Assembly: GCA_028335825.1 (NCBI GenBank)
Contig: JAIOKI010000003.1
Span: 186,001 to 250,000 of the forward strand
Length of the DNA: 64,000 nucleotides
Origin: Nosema muscidifuracis
Taxonomy: Eukaryota; Microsporidia; Nosematidae
Direction of reading: 5' to 3'
Every line of letters starts with the position of its first letter. Within the stretch, counting starts at the first letter, position 1. The notes below the pieces were generated by a model. It was not told the DNA's origin, did not search any database, and was given only the letters and a program-made list of their open reading frames with translations. The translations under genes and the position numbers were made by a program. Shown piece after piece: positions 40,404 to 50,372 of the stretch.

Positions 40404-41980
40404 AAAAAAAAAAAAATAAAATAAAAATAAAATGATTTATTGAGATAAGAGAGAAAAGCCACACGGCAAGTAAAAACTTCTACATCCAATATTTTGTGAC
40501 ACACACCAGCATACCATGAAGGTCTTGCTTGTAGGAAGATTGGGAACCCCTTAGGATTAGTTAAAATCCATCAGTCATAATGATTGAGACCTGCGTTCAG
40601 CAGGATTTTGGGTTATCGCCTGGTTCAATACACCATTTAAGAACACAACTCAGTTCAGCGGAATGCTACGGCATAATATGCAGCTTTAAGCCAAACCCCT
40701 CCCAGGTCAGAATTTAATTCTTTTGTTGCTAATAAATTAGCTACTTTTGTATCAGATTTTACTCTGATGAGACATGAAGTCTACTCTTTTGTTGTACAAT
40801 GATATATCTTTGTACTATCATTTTATCAAGAAATTCTACTCTTACAAGTAGAGCTTTTCTTCCTGTTGGTGAAGTCTTGATGTCATTGATATTACCAATG
40901 ATCATCTTAACTCGTTCTACTTTTGTCAGAGTTAAAGAATTTAACTCTGTAATTTTGTTCTCATAAAGAGATCTTGTCTCAGATAAGGATGGACAATCTA
41001 ACAGGAAATGTTCAAGATTTTCCTGTTCTCCCTCACATAGAAAGCAATGTTCTCTATAATACTGAGGGATTCTAAGAGCATTAGCTAACGCAGAAGACCA
41101 TCTAATTAAATTACATCTTATTTTAGTGTAATTCCTTATCTGTCTCTTATTTATTTGTGTTAGTATGTACTTGAGTTGAGACTCAAATATACCATACTGT
41201 GCTGCTAGTGAGGATGCTATGGTAGTATTATAGGATCTCCTACCTTTCAATACCTCTATTATTCTTTGTTTGGCTACTTTGTAGTCAATACTTTCATAGT
41301 CGTGTCCGACATATCTTTTACACCACCGTCGAGTTCTTGAACTCCATGTAGTCTTTTTGGCTCTTGGAACTTGTTCTACAAATTCCGAGATTATAGTTTT
41401 GTTGTGTTTCCACTTCCTTAATGCTCTAAAGCGATTTAGAGCTGCTTGTATTTGAATCCTGTTAATACAGAACTCATCCATTATCCTATCTAATGGAACT
41501 ATTTTTGTCCAGAATATCATCCGGACAGCTTTTCTGAGAATCCTAATGATTCTCCCTGATCTTGTACTAGACATTCCCCATAACTCACTACCGTACATGA
41601 GTGCAGGTACTAGTACATTCTTTATTAGTATTCCCTTGAACGGAATACATATACTCTTGTTAAGAAGCTTTGGTTTCAATGCTTCTAATGCTTTTTTGCC
41701 TCTAAAGGCTCCATCTTTTACAAGATGATCTTCGAGGGTGCTTCTTTTAATCAAAACACCCAAATACCTGTATTCTGTGACTTCACAGATCCTTCCGAAG
41801 TCAATATCTATAGAGATATCTTCTGACTCATAGCTTGTATTGGTATTCCATACGAGAATACCACTTTTGTTACAGTTAACTTTCATTTGATTGTCAACTG
41901 CCCATTTACTGATTTGTTGAATTTTTAGTTCCAAATCATTTTTTGAATCACCAAAGACAACAATGTCATCTGCAAACATC
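40404..41980 (-). mobile_element. 5'-truncated LINE, copy A
   Basis: About 1.58 kb: the 3' 40% of ORF2, from the FADD motif of the RT (LMFADDIVVFGDS) through the C-terminal Cys/His motif (CFLCEGEQENLEHFLLDC) to its stop at 40759, then a 355-bp 3' UTR with a T/TTTTA-rich tail on the element strand. Flanked by a perfect 14-bp target duplication. In the C-terminus it is closer to the older copy B than to the full-length copy (both share KITELNSL and LLVRVEF), so it belongs to the same subfamily as B. Confidence 0.92.
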
Positions 41981-41994
41981 AACTGATATAAAGT
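41981..41994. repeat. Target-site duplication, LINE copy A, 5' side
   Basis: AACTGATATAAAGT, the partner of 40390-40403. Confidence 0.85.
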
Positions 41995-42130
41995 TATAAA
42001 TTTATTAATTTTATCAACTTTGCAAATTCTTTTGATATCGCAGATGTTAAAATATTTTTCATTTCCTTTCAAAAATTGCTGTAACATATTGTGAGGGTAA
42101 TTAAAAGATAATTTATCAAGACAAGAGAAA
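41995..42130 (-). pseudogene. 5' part of the host gene split by LINE copy A
   Basis: About 45 codons (NYPHNMLQQFLKGNEKYF, then CDIKRICKVDKINKFI), open up to the target duplication. Upstream it runs into the string of LINE 3' ends, so its original start is no longer attached here. Confidence 0.5.
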
Positions 42131-42152
42131 AATAAAAAAAATGTTGTTATAT

Positions 42153-42282
42153 ATAAAAAAAAATAAAAAGATTTATTGAGATAAGAGAAAAAAGCCACAC
42201 AGCAAGTAAAAACTTCTATAAAAAAAAATAAAAATAATTTATTGAGATAATAAAATAAAAAATAAAATAATTTATTGAGATA
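42153..42282 (-). mobile_element. String of three ultra-short LINE 3' ends
   Basis: Three successive LINE 3' termini head to tail: 42153-42218 (tail plus 48 bp of UTR), 42219-42250 and 42251-42282 (tail plus TTATCTCAATAAAT only). Each junction is in the A/TAAAA-rich tail. The first shares an 18-bp A-rich stretch on both sides that may be its target duplication. Confidence 0.75.
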
Positions 42283-42643
42283 AAAATAATAAAAATAAAA
42301 TGATTTATTGAGATAAGAGAGAAAAGCCACACAGCAAGTAAAAACTTCTACATCCAATATTTTGTGACACACACCAGCATACCATGAAGGTCTTGCTTGT
42401 AGGAAGATTGGGAACCCCTTAGGATTAGTTAAAATCCATCAGTCATAATGATTGAGACCTGCGTTCAGCAGGATTTTGGGTTATCGCCTGGTTCAATACA
42501 CCATTTAAGAACACAACTCAGTTCAGCGGAATGCTACGGCATAATATGCAGCTTTAAGCCAAACCCCTCCCAGGTCAGAATTTAATTCTTTTGTTGCTAA
42601 TAAATTAGCTACTTTTGTATCAGATTTTACTCTGATGAGACAT
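42283..42643 (-). mobile_element. LINE copy B, 3' part (interrupted by the full-length LINE)
   Basis: 3' UTR and last codons of a LINE nearly identical to copy A. It breaks off exactly at the 14-bp duplication 42644-42657. Its missing upstream part is at 48634-49444, on the other side of the full-length LINE. Confidence 0.9.
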
Positions 42644-42657
42644 GAAGTCTACTCTTT
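42644..42657. repeat. Target-site duplication of the full-length LINE, 3' side
   Basis: GAAGTCTACTCTTT, identical to 48620-48633. The target lies in the ORF2 end of copy B. Confidence 0.9.
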
Positions 42658-42811
42658 AAAAAAAAAAAAAATAAAATAAAATAATTTATTGAGATAAGAA
42701 AGAAAAGCCACACAGCAAGTAAAAACTTCTACATCCAATATTTGGTGACACACACCAGCATACCATGAAGGCCTTGCTTGTAGGAAGATTGGGAACCCCT
42801 TAGGATTAATT

Positions 42812-42858
42812 AAAATCCTTCAGTCATAATGACTGAGACCTGCGTTCAGCAGGATTTT
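42812..42858 (-). other. Conserved RNA three-way junction in the LINE 3' UTR
   Basis: Outer stem AAAATCCT (42812-42819) with AGGATTTT (42851-42858). Inside are hairpin 1, TCAGTCATAATGACTGA (42820-42836), and hairpin 2, CTG..CAG (42840-42849), which can extend to CCTGC/GCAGG. The same hairpins with different pairs are in the relic at 39847-39883. Confidence 0.65.
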
Positions 42859-43007
42859 GGGTTATCGCCTGGTTCAATACACCATTTAAGAACACAACTC
42901 AGTTCAGCGGAATGCTACGGCATAATATGCAGCTTTAAGCCAAACCCCTCCCAGGTCATAATTTAATTCTTTTGTTGCTAATAAATTAGCTACTTTTGTA
43001 TCAGATT

Positions 43008-46000
43008 TTACTCTAATGAGACATGAAGTCTACTTTTTTGTTGTACAATGATATATCTTTGTACTATCATTTTATCAAGAAATTCTACTCTTGCAAGTAG
43101 AGCTTTTCTTCCTGTTGGTGAAGTTTTAATGTCATTTATATTACCAATGATCATCTTAACTTGTTCTATTTTTGTTAGAGTTAAAGAATTTAACTCTGGG
43201 ATTTTGTTCTCATAAAGAGATCTTGTTTCAGATAAGGATGGACAATCTAACAGGAAATGTTCAAGATTTTCCTGTTCTCCCTCACATAGAAAGCAATGTT
43301 CTCTATAATACTGAGGGATTCTACGAGCATTAGCTAACGCAGGAGACCATCTAATTAAATTACACCTTACTTTGGTGTAATTCCTTATCTGTCTTTTACT
43401 AACTTGTGTTAGTATGTGCTTGAGTTGAGACTCAAATATACCATACTGTGCTGCTAGTGAGGATGCTATGGTAGTATTATAGGATCTCCTACCTTTCAAT
43501 ACCTCTATTATTCTTTGTTTGGCTACTTTGTAGTCAATACTTTCATAGTCGTGTCCGACATATCTTTTACACCACCGTCGAGTTCTTGAACTCCATGTAG
43601 TCTTTTTGGCTCTTGGAACTTGTTCTACAAATTCCGAGATTATAGTTTTGTTGTGTTTCCACTTCCTTAATGCTCTAAAGCGATTTAGAGCTGCTTGTAT
43701 TTGAATCCTGTTAATACAGAACTCATCCATTATCCTATCTAATGGAACTATTTTTGTCCAGAATATCATCCGGACAGCTTTTCTGAGAATCCTACTGATT
43801 CTCCCTGATCTTGTACTAGACATTCCCCATAACTCACTACCGTACATGAGTGCAGGTACTAGTACATTCTTTATTAGTATTCCCTTGAACGGAATACATA
43901 TACTCTTGTTAAGAAGCTTTGGTTTCAATGCTTCTAATGCTTTTTTGCCTCTAAAGGCTCCATCTTTTACAAGATGATCTTCGAGGGTGCTTTTTTTAAT
44001 CAAAACACCCAAATACCTGTATTCTGTGACTTCACAGATCTTTCCAAAGTCAATATCTATAGAGATATCTTCTGACTCATAGCTTGTATTGGTATTCCAT
44101 ACGAGAATACCACTTTTGTTACAGTTAACTTTCATTTGATTGTCAACTGCCCATTTACTGATTTGTTGAATTTTTAGTTCCAAATCATTTTTTGAATCAC
44201 CAAAGACAACAATGTCATCTGCAAACATCAGTCCTGGTATTGCTATTGTTGATCGAGGTACAATCACTTTTGTCATGTCATCAAAAATGTCATTAATAAA
44301 CAGATTGAACAACATTGGAGAACAAGGGCATCCTTGTCTCACACCTTTTCTGTAGCTATAGCCACTGCTTGTATCTCCACCTATGCGGATTCTCATTTGT
44401 GTGTTACCATATATATCTTTCAATGTATTTATCAGATATTCTGGTATACAATACTTTTGTAGCTTATTAAATAATAGCTCATGGCTAACATTATCATAAG
44501 CTTTTTCAAAGTCTATGAAGCACAGATATGTCTTCAGACTTCGAAATTCTCTTCTTTTAACAACTTCTAATAAAGTTGCTACCTGGTTCATACATTCTTC
44601 TCCTGCTCTAAATCCAGCCTGATAAGGAGAAAGAATGTTATTTGTATCGACAAACTGTGTAAGTCTATCATTGATTATTTTTAGGTATATTTTACTGATT
44701 GTATTAATCAGTGCAATACCTCTATAGTTGTTGATATCTGTTTCATCTCCTTTTTTATGGAGGCATACCATATCAGCAGCACTCCAATAAACAGGTGGGC
44801 TGGCACCTGTTATAAATTTGTTGATCTCATCCACCAGGAATGAGGGCAGCTTTTTATCTACTAGACTAGGCCTAAGTAGTACCTTGTATAGCTCAGTTGG
44901 AATTTCATCCGGACCGGCTGCTTTGTTATTGCCACAATTATTTGTAGCTTTTATTAATTCCTCCATTGTGACGTCATCAGGAGGCTCTTTTAAAGGACTT
45001 TTGTTGTATATAGAGTCACTATCTACAGTTGATGTTGCTAATTTAGCATAAAATTTGTTAGCTATTTCTAGCTTCTTTTGTTGCTCATTGTGAGCTATGC
45101 CCTCCTCGTCTTGAAGACAAACATTGTCTAGTCTAACTGATGTGTTAGACATACCCTTTAGCCACTTCCAGAAATCTCTAGAGCGATTACTTTTATAGAG
45201 GTTTATGCCATTAAAGGCCCAGAGATTAGCTCGTTCTCGCCGAACCTTCACTCTTGTTTCCTCAACTTCTTTTTTTAATGTCAAATACCTAAAAGCATTT
45301 ACATCATTCCATTGTTTTAGTACTCGCTTTGTGACAAGTCTAAATCTTTTATACACATTAATGTGCTTCCATTTAATAGGTAATCCTTTTCTTACCTTAA
45401 CTTTATCGTACACCTTTTCAGTTGTACATACTTCTTTTAAAACTCTTGAGAGTTCTTCTATTGTGAATAGTTTCCTATTCAAAAGCTGACTCAATTTCTC
45501 TTCAATAAGAGGATCTTGCATCTTCTTTCTGTTATATGTAAAAGATGTCTCTACTACTGGAGAAGGAAGAGTTATGTATCTTCTAAGTAGTAGATGATCT
45601 CCTACAGCCCATCTTCGTGAGATAGTAACCTTCTCACTGTCTTGTTTTAAGACTCTAAAGATCGTATCAATACGTCTTTTTGAGACTTTACCATTACTCA
45701 GGATTCTAGTTCCTGATACTCTATTGTAGTTGATAAGAGGATTTAAACCTCCAGCAACAAGCTTTTGTTTGAGAGTTGAATCTTTACAATTCATATCTCC
45801 CATTACTATAATCTCCTTGTAGCATCTTTTGTTCTTCTCAATATTAAGAAGGTTGATTAATTTTATGAGAGTTAATTGCTTAAGCTCTCTATCTTGTGGC
45901 ACATAGACATTGATAACTAGTATCTTTGTCCATCCTGTACTTGTTTTGAATTCAACAACCGTTTGTAGGATGTTGTCATCATTACCTTTTTTAGAACATC

Positions 46001-46718
46001 TCACTGCTCCACTTTTTCTTACCAAGGTCATTAAACCTGGTTTATTTTTACCTATGGCAGGTGTTTCCATTACCATATACTTTTCTAGTCTTCCAATAAA
46101 AGTGGATTTCTTCCATGTTTCTTGTAGACATAAAATTGATGGTTTCTCTACTTTCAAAAGGATCTCTAAGTCCTCCTTCTTCCCATAAAGATGATTTATA
46201 TTAAGACTACAAAGCTTAACTTTGTCAAGAGTCTTTAACTTTTGTACCTGCTTAAACTTAGCTGGTTTTTCTTTTAACACATTAATGTTTAACTGCTTAA
46301 ATGCATTAATGAAGTTGTCTTTTTGTACTTTCTTTACAACAAAGAAAGTAAATGTTGTATCACGTCTGCGATGTCTTTTACTACCTACAATACAGTTATC
46401 TAAAACTGGACTAACTCTTGTAAGTTGCTTTTGTAACTCTAAAATCTTAATATGGCTTGCCAAGGCCTTTACTAAGCAGAGCTTCTTTTGTAAGCTGTTA
46501 AGCTTGATCTTTTTTCTTAAATTAAACATTACATTATAATTTAAAGATTTTACTCCGAGGGATCTCGAATGACATTTACTTTTGATTTTAATAAGTTTGT
46601 AACTTAAATCAATACAAATACTTTTGTTGCTTCTAAGAAGCTTAAATAAAGAAGTTTTTTGATTCCTTAGAGTGAATCGTAATAAATCAATATTTAGAAT
46701 TTTATTTTCAGGGACCAT
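43008..46718 (-). CDS. LINE ORF2: APE endonuclease + reverse transcriptase
   Basis: 1236 aa. Residues about 165-395 are an exonuclease-endonuclease-phosphatase domain: CSLNINHL, LCLQETW (about 195), VMGDMNCKDS (about 305) and VGDHLLLRRY (about 385). Residues about 600-880 are the RT: AAGPDEIPTELYK, CLHKKGDETDINNYRGI, FIDFEKAYDNVSH, GVRQGCPCSPMLFNLFIND and LMFADDIVVFGDS (about 830), with all catalytic Asp present. At about 1150 comes a C-x2-C...H-x4-C motif (CFLCEGEQENLEHFLLDC). No RNase H domain is seen. It nicks target DNA and copies the element RNA in place. The ORF2 ATG overlaps the ORF1 stop by 11 nt (ATGGTCCCTGA), implying re-initiation or frameshifting for translation. Confidence 0.95.
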   Translation of the reverse strand: MVPENKILNIDLLRFTLRNQKTSLFKLLRSNKSICIDLSYKLIKIKSKCHSRSLGVKSLNYNVMFNLRKKIKLNSLQKKLCLVKALASHIKILELQKQLTRVSPVLDNCIVGSKRHRRRDTTFTFFVVKKVQKDNFINAFKQLNINVLKEKPAKFKQVQKLKTLDKVKLCSLNINHLYGKKEDLEILLKVEKPSILCLQETWKKSTFIGRLEKYMVMETPAIGKNKPGLMTLVRKSGAVRCSKKGNDDNILQTVVEFKTSTGWTKILVINVYVPQDRELKQLTLIKLINLLNIEKNKRCYKEIIVMGDMNCKDSTLKQKLVAGGLNPLINYNRVSGTRILSNGKVSKRRIDTIFRVLKQDSEKVTISRRWAVGDHLLLRRYITLPSPVVETSFTYNRKKMQDPLIEEKLSQLLNRKLFTIEELSRVLKEVCTTEKVYDKVKVRKGLPIKWKHINVYKRFRLVTKRVLKQWNDVNAFRYLTLKKEVEETRVKVRRERANLWAFNGINLYKSNRSRDFWKWLKGMSNTSVRLDNVCLQDEEGIAHNEQQKKLEIANKFYAKLATSTVDSDSIYNKSPLKEPPDDVTMEELIKATNNCGNNKAAGPDEIPTELYKVLLRPSLVDKKLPSFLVDEINKFITGASPPVYWSAADMVCLHKKGDETDINNYRGIALINTISKIYLKIINDRLTQFVDTNNILSPYQAGFRAGEECMNQVATLLEVVKRREFRSLKTYLCFIDFEKAYDNVSHELLFNKLQKYCIPEYLINTLKDIYGNTQMRIRIGGDTSSGYSYRKGVRQGCPCSPMLFNLFINDIFDDMTKVIVPRSTIAIPGLMFADDIVVFGDSKNDLELKIQQISKWAVDNQMKVNCNKSGILVWNTNTSYESEDISIDIDFGKICEVTEYRYLGVLIKKSTLEDHLVKDGAFRGKKALEALKPKLLNKSICIPFKGILIKNVLVPALMYGSELWGMSSTRSGRISRILRKAVRMIFWTKIVPLDRIMDEFCINRIQIQAALNRFRALRKWKHNKTIISEFVEQVPRAKKTTWSSRTRRWCKRYVGHDYESIDYKVAKQRIIEVLKGRRSYNTTIASSLAAQYGIFESQLKHILTQVSKRQIRNYTKVRCNLIRWSPALANARRIPQYYREHCFLCEGEQENLEHFLLDCPSLSETRSLYENKIPELNSLTLTKIEQVKMIIGNINDIKTSPTGRKALLARVEFLDKMIVQRYIIVQQKSRLHVSLE

Positions 46719-48615
46719 TAGCCTCCAGAATATCTTTTATAGCTTCATCATCTAAAGCAAACTTTTTTAACATACTTGTCTCCAAATTATTAAGACATCG
46801 TACTATAACTTTTATAGACTTTTGCAGAGGAACAAAAGACTTCCAGCTTTTTTTAATAACAGCAAGATCTGCTACTATTTTATCTTTATTATAAGACAAG
46901 AACTGTCTCAAGGCATTTGGCTCAGACAGGCATCTGACTCCCTCAGCAATTCTACAAAGACTGTCTGCCACTCTCAGAACAGCTTCATATCTTACTAAAA
47001 GGATCGTCTTCCCACTGACATCTTTTATGTAAGGAATATCTGATTCCTTAACACCTAGTATCTTAGCCCAGACAGCTAAATTTTTATGGCCCTCTCCTGA
47101 TGGTAGACCTTCCATTGTAACCAGCCGATACTTATTTTCGGCTGGTTTCTTCCCCTCAAGCATGATTTTGAGGAGTTCTTCTCTAGACAGCTTATCTGTC
47201 CATTTTTCTCCAGTATTCTTCTTTACTGGCTTTTTGTCTCTATTGTCCTTCATTTTAGGGGCAATAAAATTTTTTATTTCAACTTTTTTATGAGCTGAGT
47301 CTTCTCTAAGTCTCCTTAAGAGATTTTTCTTTTGTTTGTGTGATACCACACTTCCCTTAGTGGTTTTACTGGGAACTTTTAGAACATCCTTCGGCTTGCC
47401 AACCTTAGGGTAGTTTTTATTTGTGAAGCGTTTCGACTTCTCCCTTTTGTTGAGTACAACATTTTTCTTAGTCTCTTGCAAGTTATGCAACTTAGAAAAT
47501 TGTTCCTCTTTTATTGTTTCCACAAAGGACTCTACAGACTCAATTAAGATGTCAGTCGCTTTGTGGTCTACTATCATAGGCCCTTGGAGGCCTTCTTTTG
47601 TGATAACATCTAGATTACACATATTGGCATCTAGATGTATATTATCTTTTATGGAGTGTTTCGGCTCCTTTTCTTTTTTTACATCCTCTGATAGCCTCAG
47701 AGGGTAGTTACTTTTATCAAGGCGTTTCGACCTCTGTTGTCTTTTAGGATCCCCTAGATAAGCTAAGGGATAACTCTTATCATTAGAGTCATCAGATGAC
47801 TCTTCACTGTTGTTAATGTTACGAATCCAATCAGGCATTAGTGAGGTATACCTGTTGTCATCGATAACTTCCATTTTATCAGCCAATAGACTATCTTTTT
47901 TGATCACTACTGATCTTCCGTAGCTGGCTACGACCTTTGTCCATCCTTCTTCAGATGTTCTCTTTAAAAGAATGGGACTCTTTGGTTTCCTGCCTTTGCA
48001 GGAAGCTTTTGCTACCTTGGAAAGGAAGACTGATAGTGCAGAGGACTTGGGCGATCCAATGCTTGTTATTTGAGATGGCATGGTGACCTTACCATCCTCT
48101 TTTACAATCGAGTTATCCGGATGAGGAGTTCGATCTTTGTCTTTTATTGCAGTTTCCTGCTTCACTTCATTCATTGATTCAGCGTTTACTTTATTGACAT
48201 CATCATAATTGACACGGTTGATGAGATCATTCACTTGTTTTTGAAGTAATTCATACTTCTTCTTTTGTGTACTCAGTTCACGTTGACACGACTTAACATG
48301 TGCATCTTGGAGCTTAATCAAGTCTATCAGACTTAATGAGTATCTAGAGATGTTGTAAATATCTCTGTTCTTTTCTTTATCAATATGATAAAAATTTTTA
48401 CTTGCTTTTTCAAACAAAACTTCTGTTTTTGAGTAGAGACTATTCAATTTTTTTATGTCATAGTACAAAGCATTACCAGTGCTAAGAGTACCATAACTAC
48501 TTTTAATTCCTTCCAGTAAAGATGTTTGACTATCTTTCTGTACTTTTGAGGTTGGTAAGTCCTCGTTTGTGCTGCATCTCTGCGGAGTGTTTTTTTTACA
48601 ATTGTCTAACCCCAT
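46708..48615 (-). CDS. LINE ORF1 protein
   Basis: 635 aa, basic and Lys/Ser-rich. A likely coiled coil at about 90-150 (KKKYELLQKQVNDLINRV), a long disordered basic middle (about 160-480), and a folded C-terminal part (about 500-630: YRLVTMEGLPSGEGHKNLAVW, KILGVKESDIPYI, TILLVRYE), probably the RNA-binding or assembly domain. No CCHC zinc knuckle. It presumably coats element RNA, as ORF1 proteins do in other LINEs. The ATG is four bases from the insertion boundary, so either the 5' UTR is naturally minimal or the copy is slightly 5'-truncated. Confidence 0.85.
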   Translation of the reverse strand: MGLDNCKKNTPQRCSTNEDLPTSKVQKDSQTSLLEGIKSSYGTLSTGNALYYDIKKLNSLYSKTEVLFEKASKNFYHIDKEKNRDIYNISRYSLSLIDLIKLQDAHVKSCQRELSTQKKKYELLQKQVNDLINRVNYDDVNKVNAESMNEVKQETAIKDKDRTPHPDNSIVKEDGKVTMPSQITSIGSPKSSALSVFLSKVAKASCKGRKPKSPILLKRTSEEGWTKVVASYGRSVVIKKDSLLADKMEVIDDNRYTSLMPDWIRNINNSEESSDDSNDKSYPLAYLGDPKRQQRSKRLDKSNYPLRLSEDVKKEKEPKHSIKDNIHLDANMCNLDVITKEGLQGPMIVDHKATDILIESVESFVETIKEEQFSKLHNLQETKKNVVLNKREKSKRFTNKNYPKVGKPKDVLKVPSKTTKGSVVSHKQKKNLLRRLREDSAHKKVEIKNFIAPKMKDNRDKKPVKKNTGEKWTDKLSREELLKIMLEGKKPAENKYRLVTMEGLPSGEGHKNLAVWAKILGVKESDIPYIKDVSGKTILLVRYEAVLRVADSLCRIAEGVRCLSEPNALRQFLSYNKDKIVADLAVIKKSWKSFVPLQKSIKVIVRCLNNLETSMLKKFALDDEAIKDILEANGP

Positions 48616-48619
48616 ATTG

Positions 48620-48633
48620 GAAGTCTACTCTTT
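48620..48633. repeat. Target-site duplication of the full-length LINE, 5' side
   Basis: GAAGTCTACTCTTT, the partner of 42644-42657. Confidence 0.9.
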
Positions 48634-49444
48634 TGTTGTACAATGATATATCTTTGTACTATCATTTTATCAAGAAATTCTACTCTTACAAGTAGAGCTT
48701 TTCTTCCTGTTGGTGAAGTCTTGATGTCATTGATATTACCAATGATCATCTTAACTCGTTCTACTTTTGTCAGAGTTAAAGAATTTAACTCTGTAATTTT
48801 GTTCTCATAAAGAGATCTTGTCTCAGATAAGGATGGACAATCTAACAGGAAATGTTCAAGATTTTCCTGTTCTCCCTCACATAGAAAGCAATGTTCTCTA
48901 TAATACTGAGGGATTCTAAGAGCATTAGCTAACGCAGAAGACCATCTAATTAAATTACATCTTATTTTAGTGTAATTCCTTATCTGTCTCTTATTTATTT
49001 GTGTTAGTATGTACTTGAGTTGAGACTCAAATATACCATACTGTGCTGCTAGTGAGGATGCTATGGTAGTATTATAGGATCTCCTACCTTTCAATACCTC
49101 TATTATTCTTTGTTTGGCTACTTTGTAGTCAATACTTTCATAGTCGTGTCCGACATATCTTTTACACCACCGTCGAGTTCTTGAACTCCATGTAGTCTTT
49201 TTGGCTCTTGGAACTTGTTCTACAAATTCCGAGATTATAGTTTTGTTGTGTTTCCACTTCCTTAATGCTCTAAAGCGATTTAGAGCTGCTTGTATTTGAA
49301 TCCTGTTAATACAGAACTCATCCATTATCCTATCTAATGGAACTATTTTTGTCCAGAATATCATCCGGACAGCTTTTCTGAGAATCCTACTGATTCTCCC
49401 TGATCTTGTGCTAGACATTCCCCATAACTCACTACCGTACATGA
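48634..49444 (-). mobile_element. LINE copy B, upstream part (5'-truncated, ORF2 C-terminus)
   Basis: The C-terminal 270 or so codons of ORF2, from MYGSELWGMSSTRSGR onward, including CFLCEGEQENLEHFLLDC. It shares subfamily residues with copy A. The 5' end at about 49444 directly adjoins LSU rRNA-flanking sequence; a matching target duplication at the other end of copy B is not visible. Confidence 0.9.
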
Positions 49445-49489
49445 AATAGACAATTTACTTAAAAACATATTCCTAGTCAATTTTCTTAT

Positions 49490-49764
49490 TAACAATCTTA
49501 ACTATGCAAACTACATACACACCTACACTGTAATACAAAAAGTAGTAACCTCAAAATGTCGGCATACACCTTCATTCTTACAGTTCTGCTTAATAGAGTA
49601 GTATTCTCCCAAATGTATCTTTGAGCTACGCTTCAGGCTTAAGAGGCTTTCAGCCTTAATCGAAACGACGTAGCTAAGCAACATAACTTAATAGTTAATC
49701 GCACTACCAGTGGTCATCACTTAGAGTTCCTCTCGTACTATCAAAGTTCACTCAAAAATACTTA

Positions 49765-49806
<42 letters not shown>

Positions 49807-50241
49807 TCTCACGTTCCTCATTACCGGGTGAACAATCCAACACTTCGTAACATATACACTACGATGATCAGAAGAGACGACATCGAAGAATCAAAAAGCA
49901 GAGTCGCTATGATCGCTTGCCTGCTACAAGCCAGTTATCCCTGTGGTAACTTTTCAATCACCCAATACATAATGAATGTAATTGGGATCGCTAGGCCAAG
50001 GTTTCCCTACTAAATACAGTCATATGTATAAAGTAAAGCAGATTTATTCCCTTATAATAAACTGATGGTTACCATCCATCATTCATCTACCTTAGGACAG
50101 CTGTGTTACTTTTTAACAGCTGTACCGCCCCAGCCAAACTCCCCATATATCCAAATAAACAAATATTCAAACATACTAGTGGTTTCACAAATCATCTCCC
50201 ACCTCTCTACAATATACCGAATAATTATTAGAACATACTAA

Positions 50242-50273
<32 letters not shown>

Positions 50274-50372
50274 GATATACAACAAGCCCGTTCCCTTGTC
50301 TCGTGGTTTCACAAAATTGTAAGTAGGGACAGTAGGAATCTCGTTGCTCCATTCATGCGCGTCACCAATTAA

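Larger units (their letters stand above)
42658..48619 (-). mobile_element. Full-length APE-type non-LTR retrotransposon (LINE)
   Basis: About 5.96 kb with two intact overlapping ORFs, a 350-bp 3' UTR, an AATAAA signal close to the end and a tail of T and TTTTA on the element strand (not poly-A). Bounded by a perfect 14-bp target duplication and inserted in an older copy of the same family. The APE endonuclease + RT + C-terminal Cys/His motif place it in the broad Jockey/I/Tad superfamilies; I cannot assign the clade. Only four bases (CAAT) separate the duplication from the ORF1 ATG. Confidence 0.92.

Noticed and set aside
42812-42858. Hammerhead ribozyme in the LINE 3' UTR three-way junction
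   Set aside because: The conserved CUGANGA and GAAA core sequences are absent on both strands.
44818-47707. Several plus-strand open frames of 77-105 codons inside the LINE
   Set aside because: They are antisense shadows of LINE ORF1 and ORF2.
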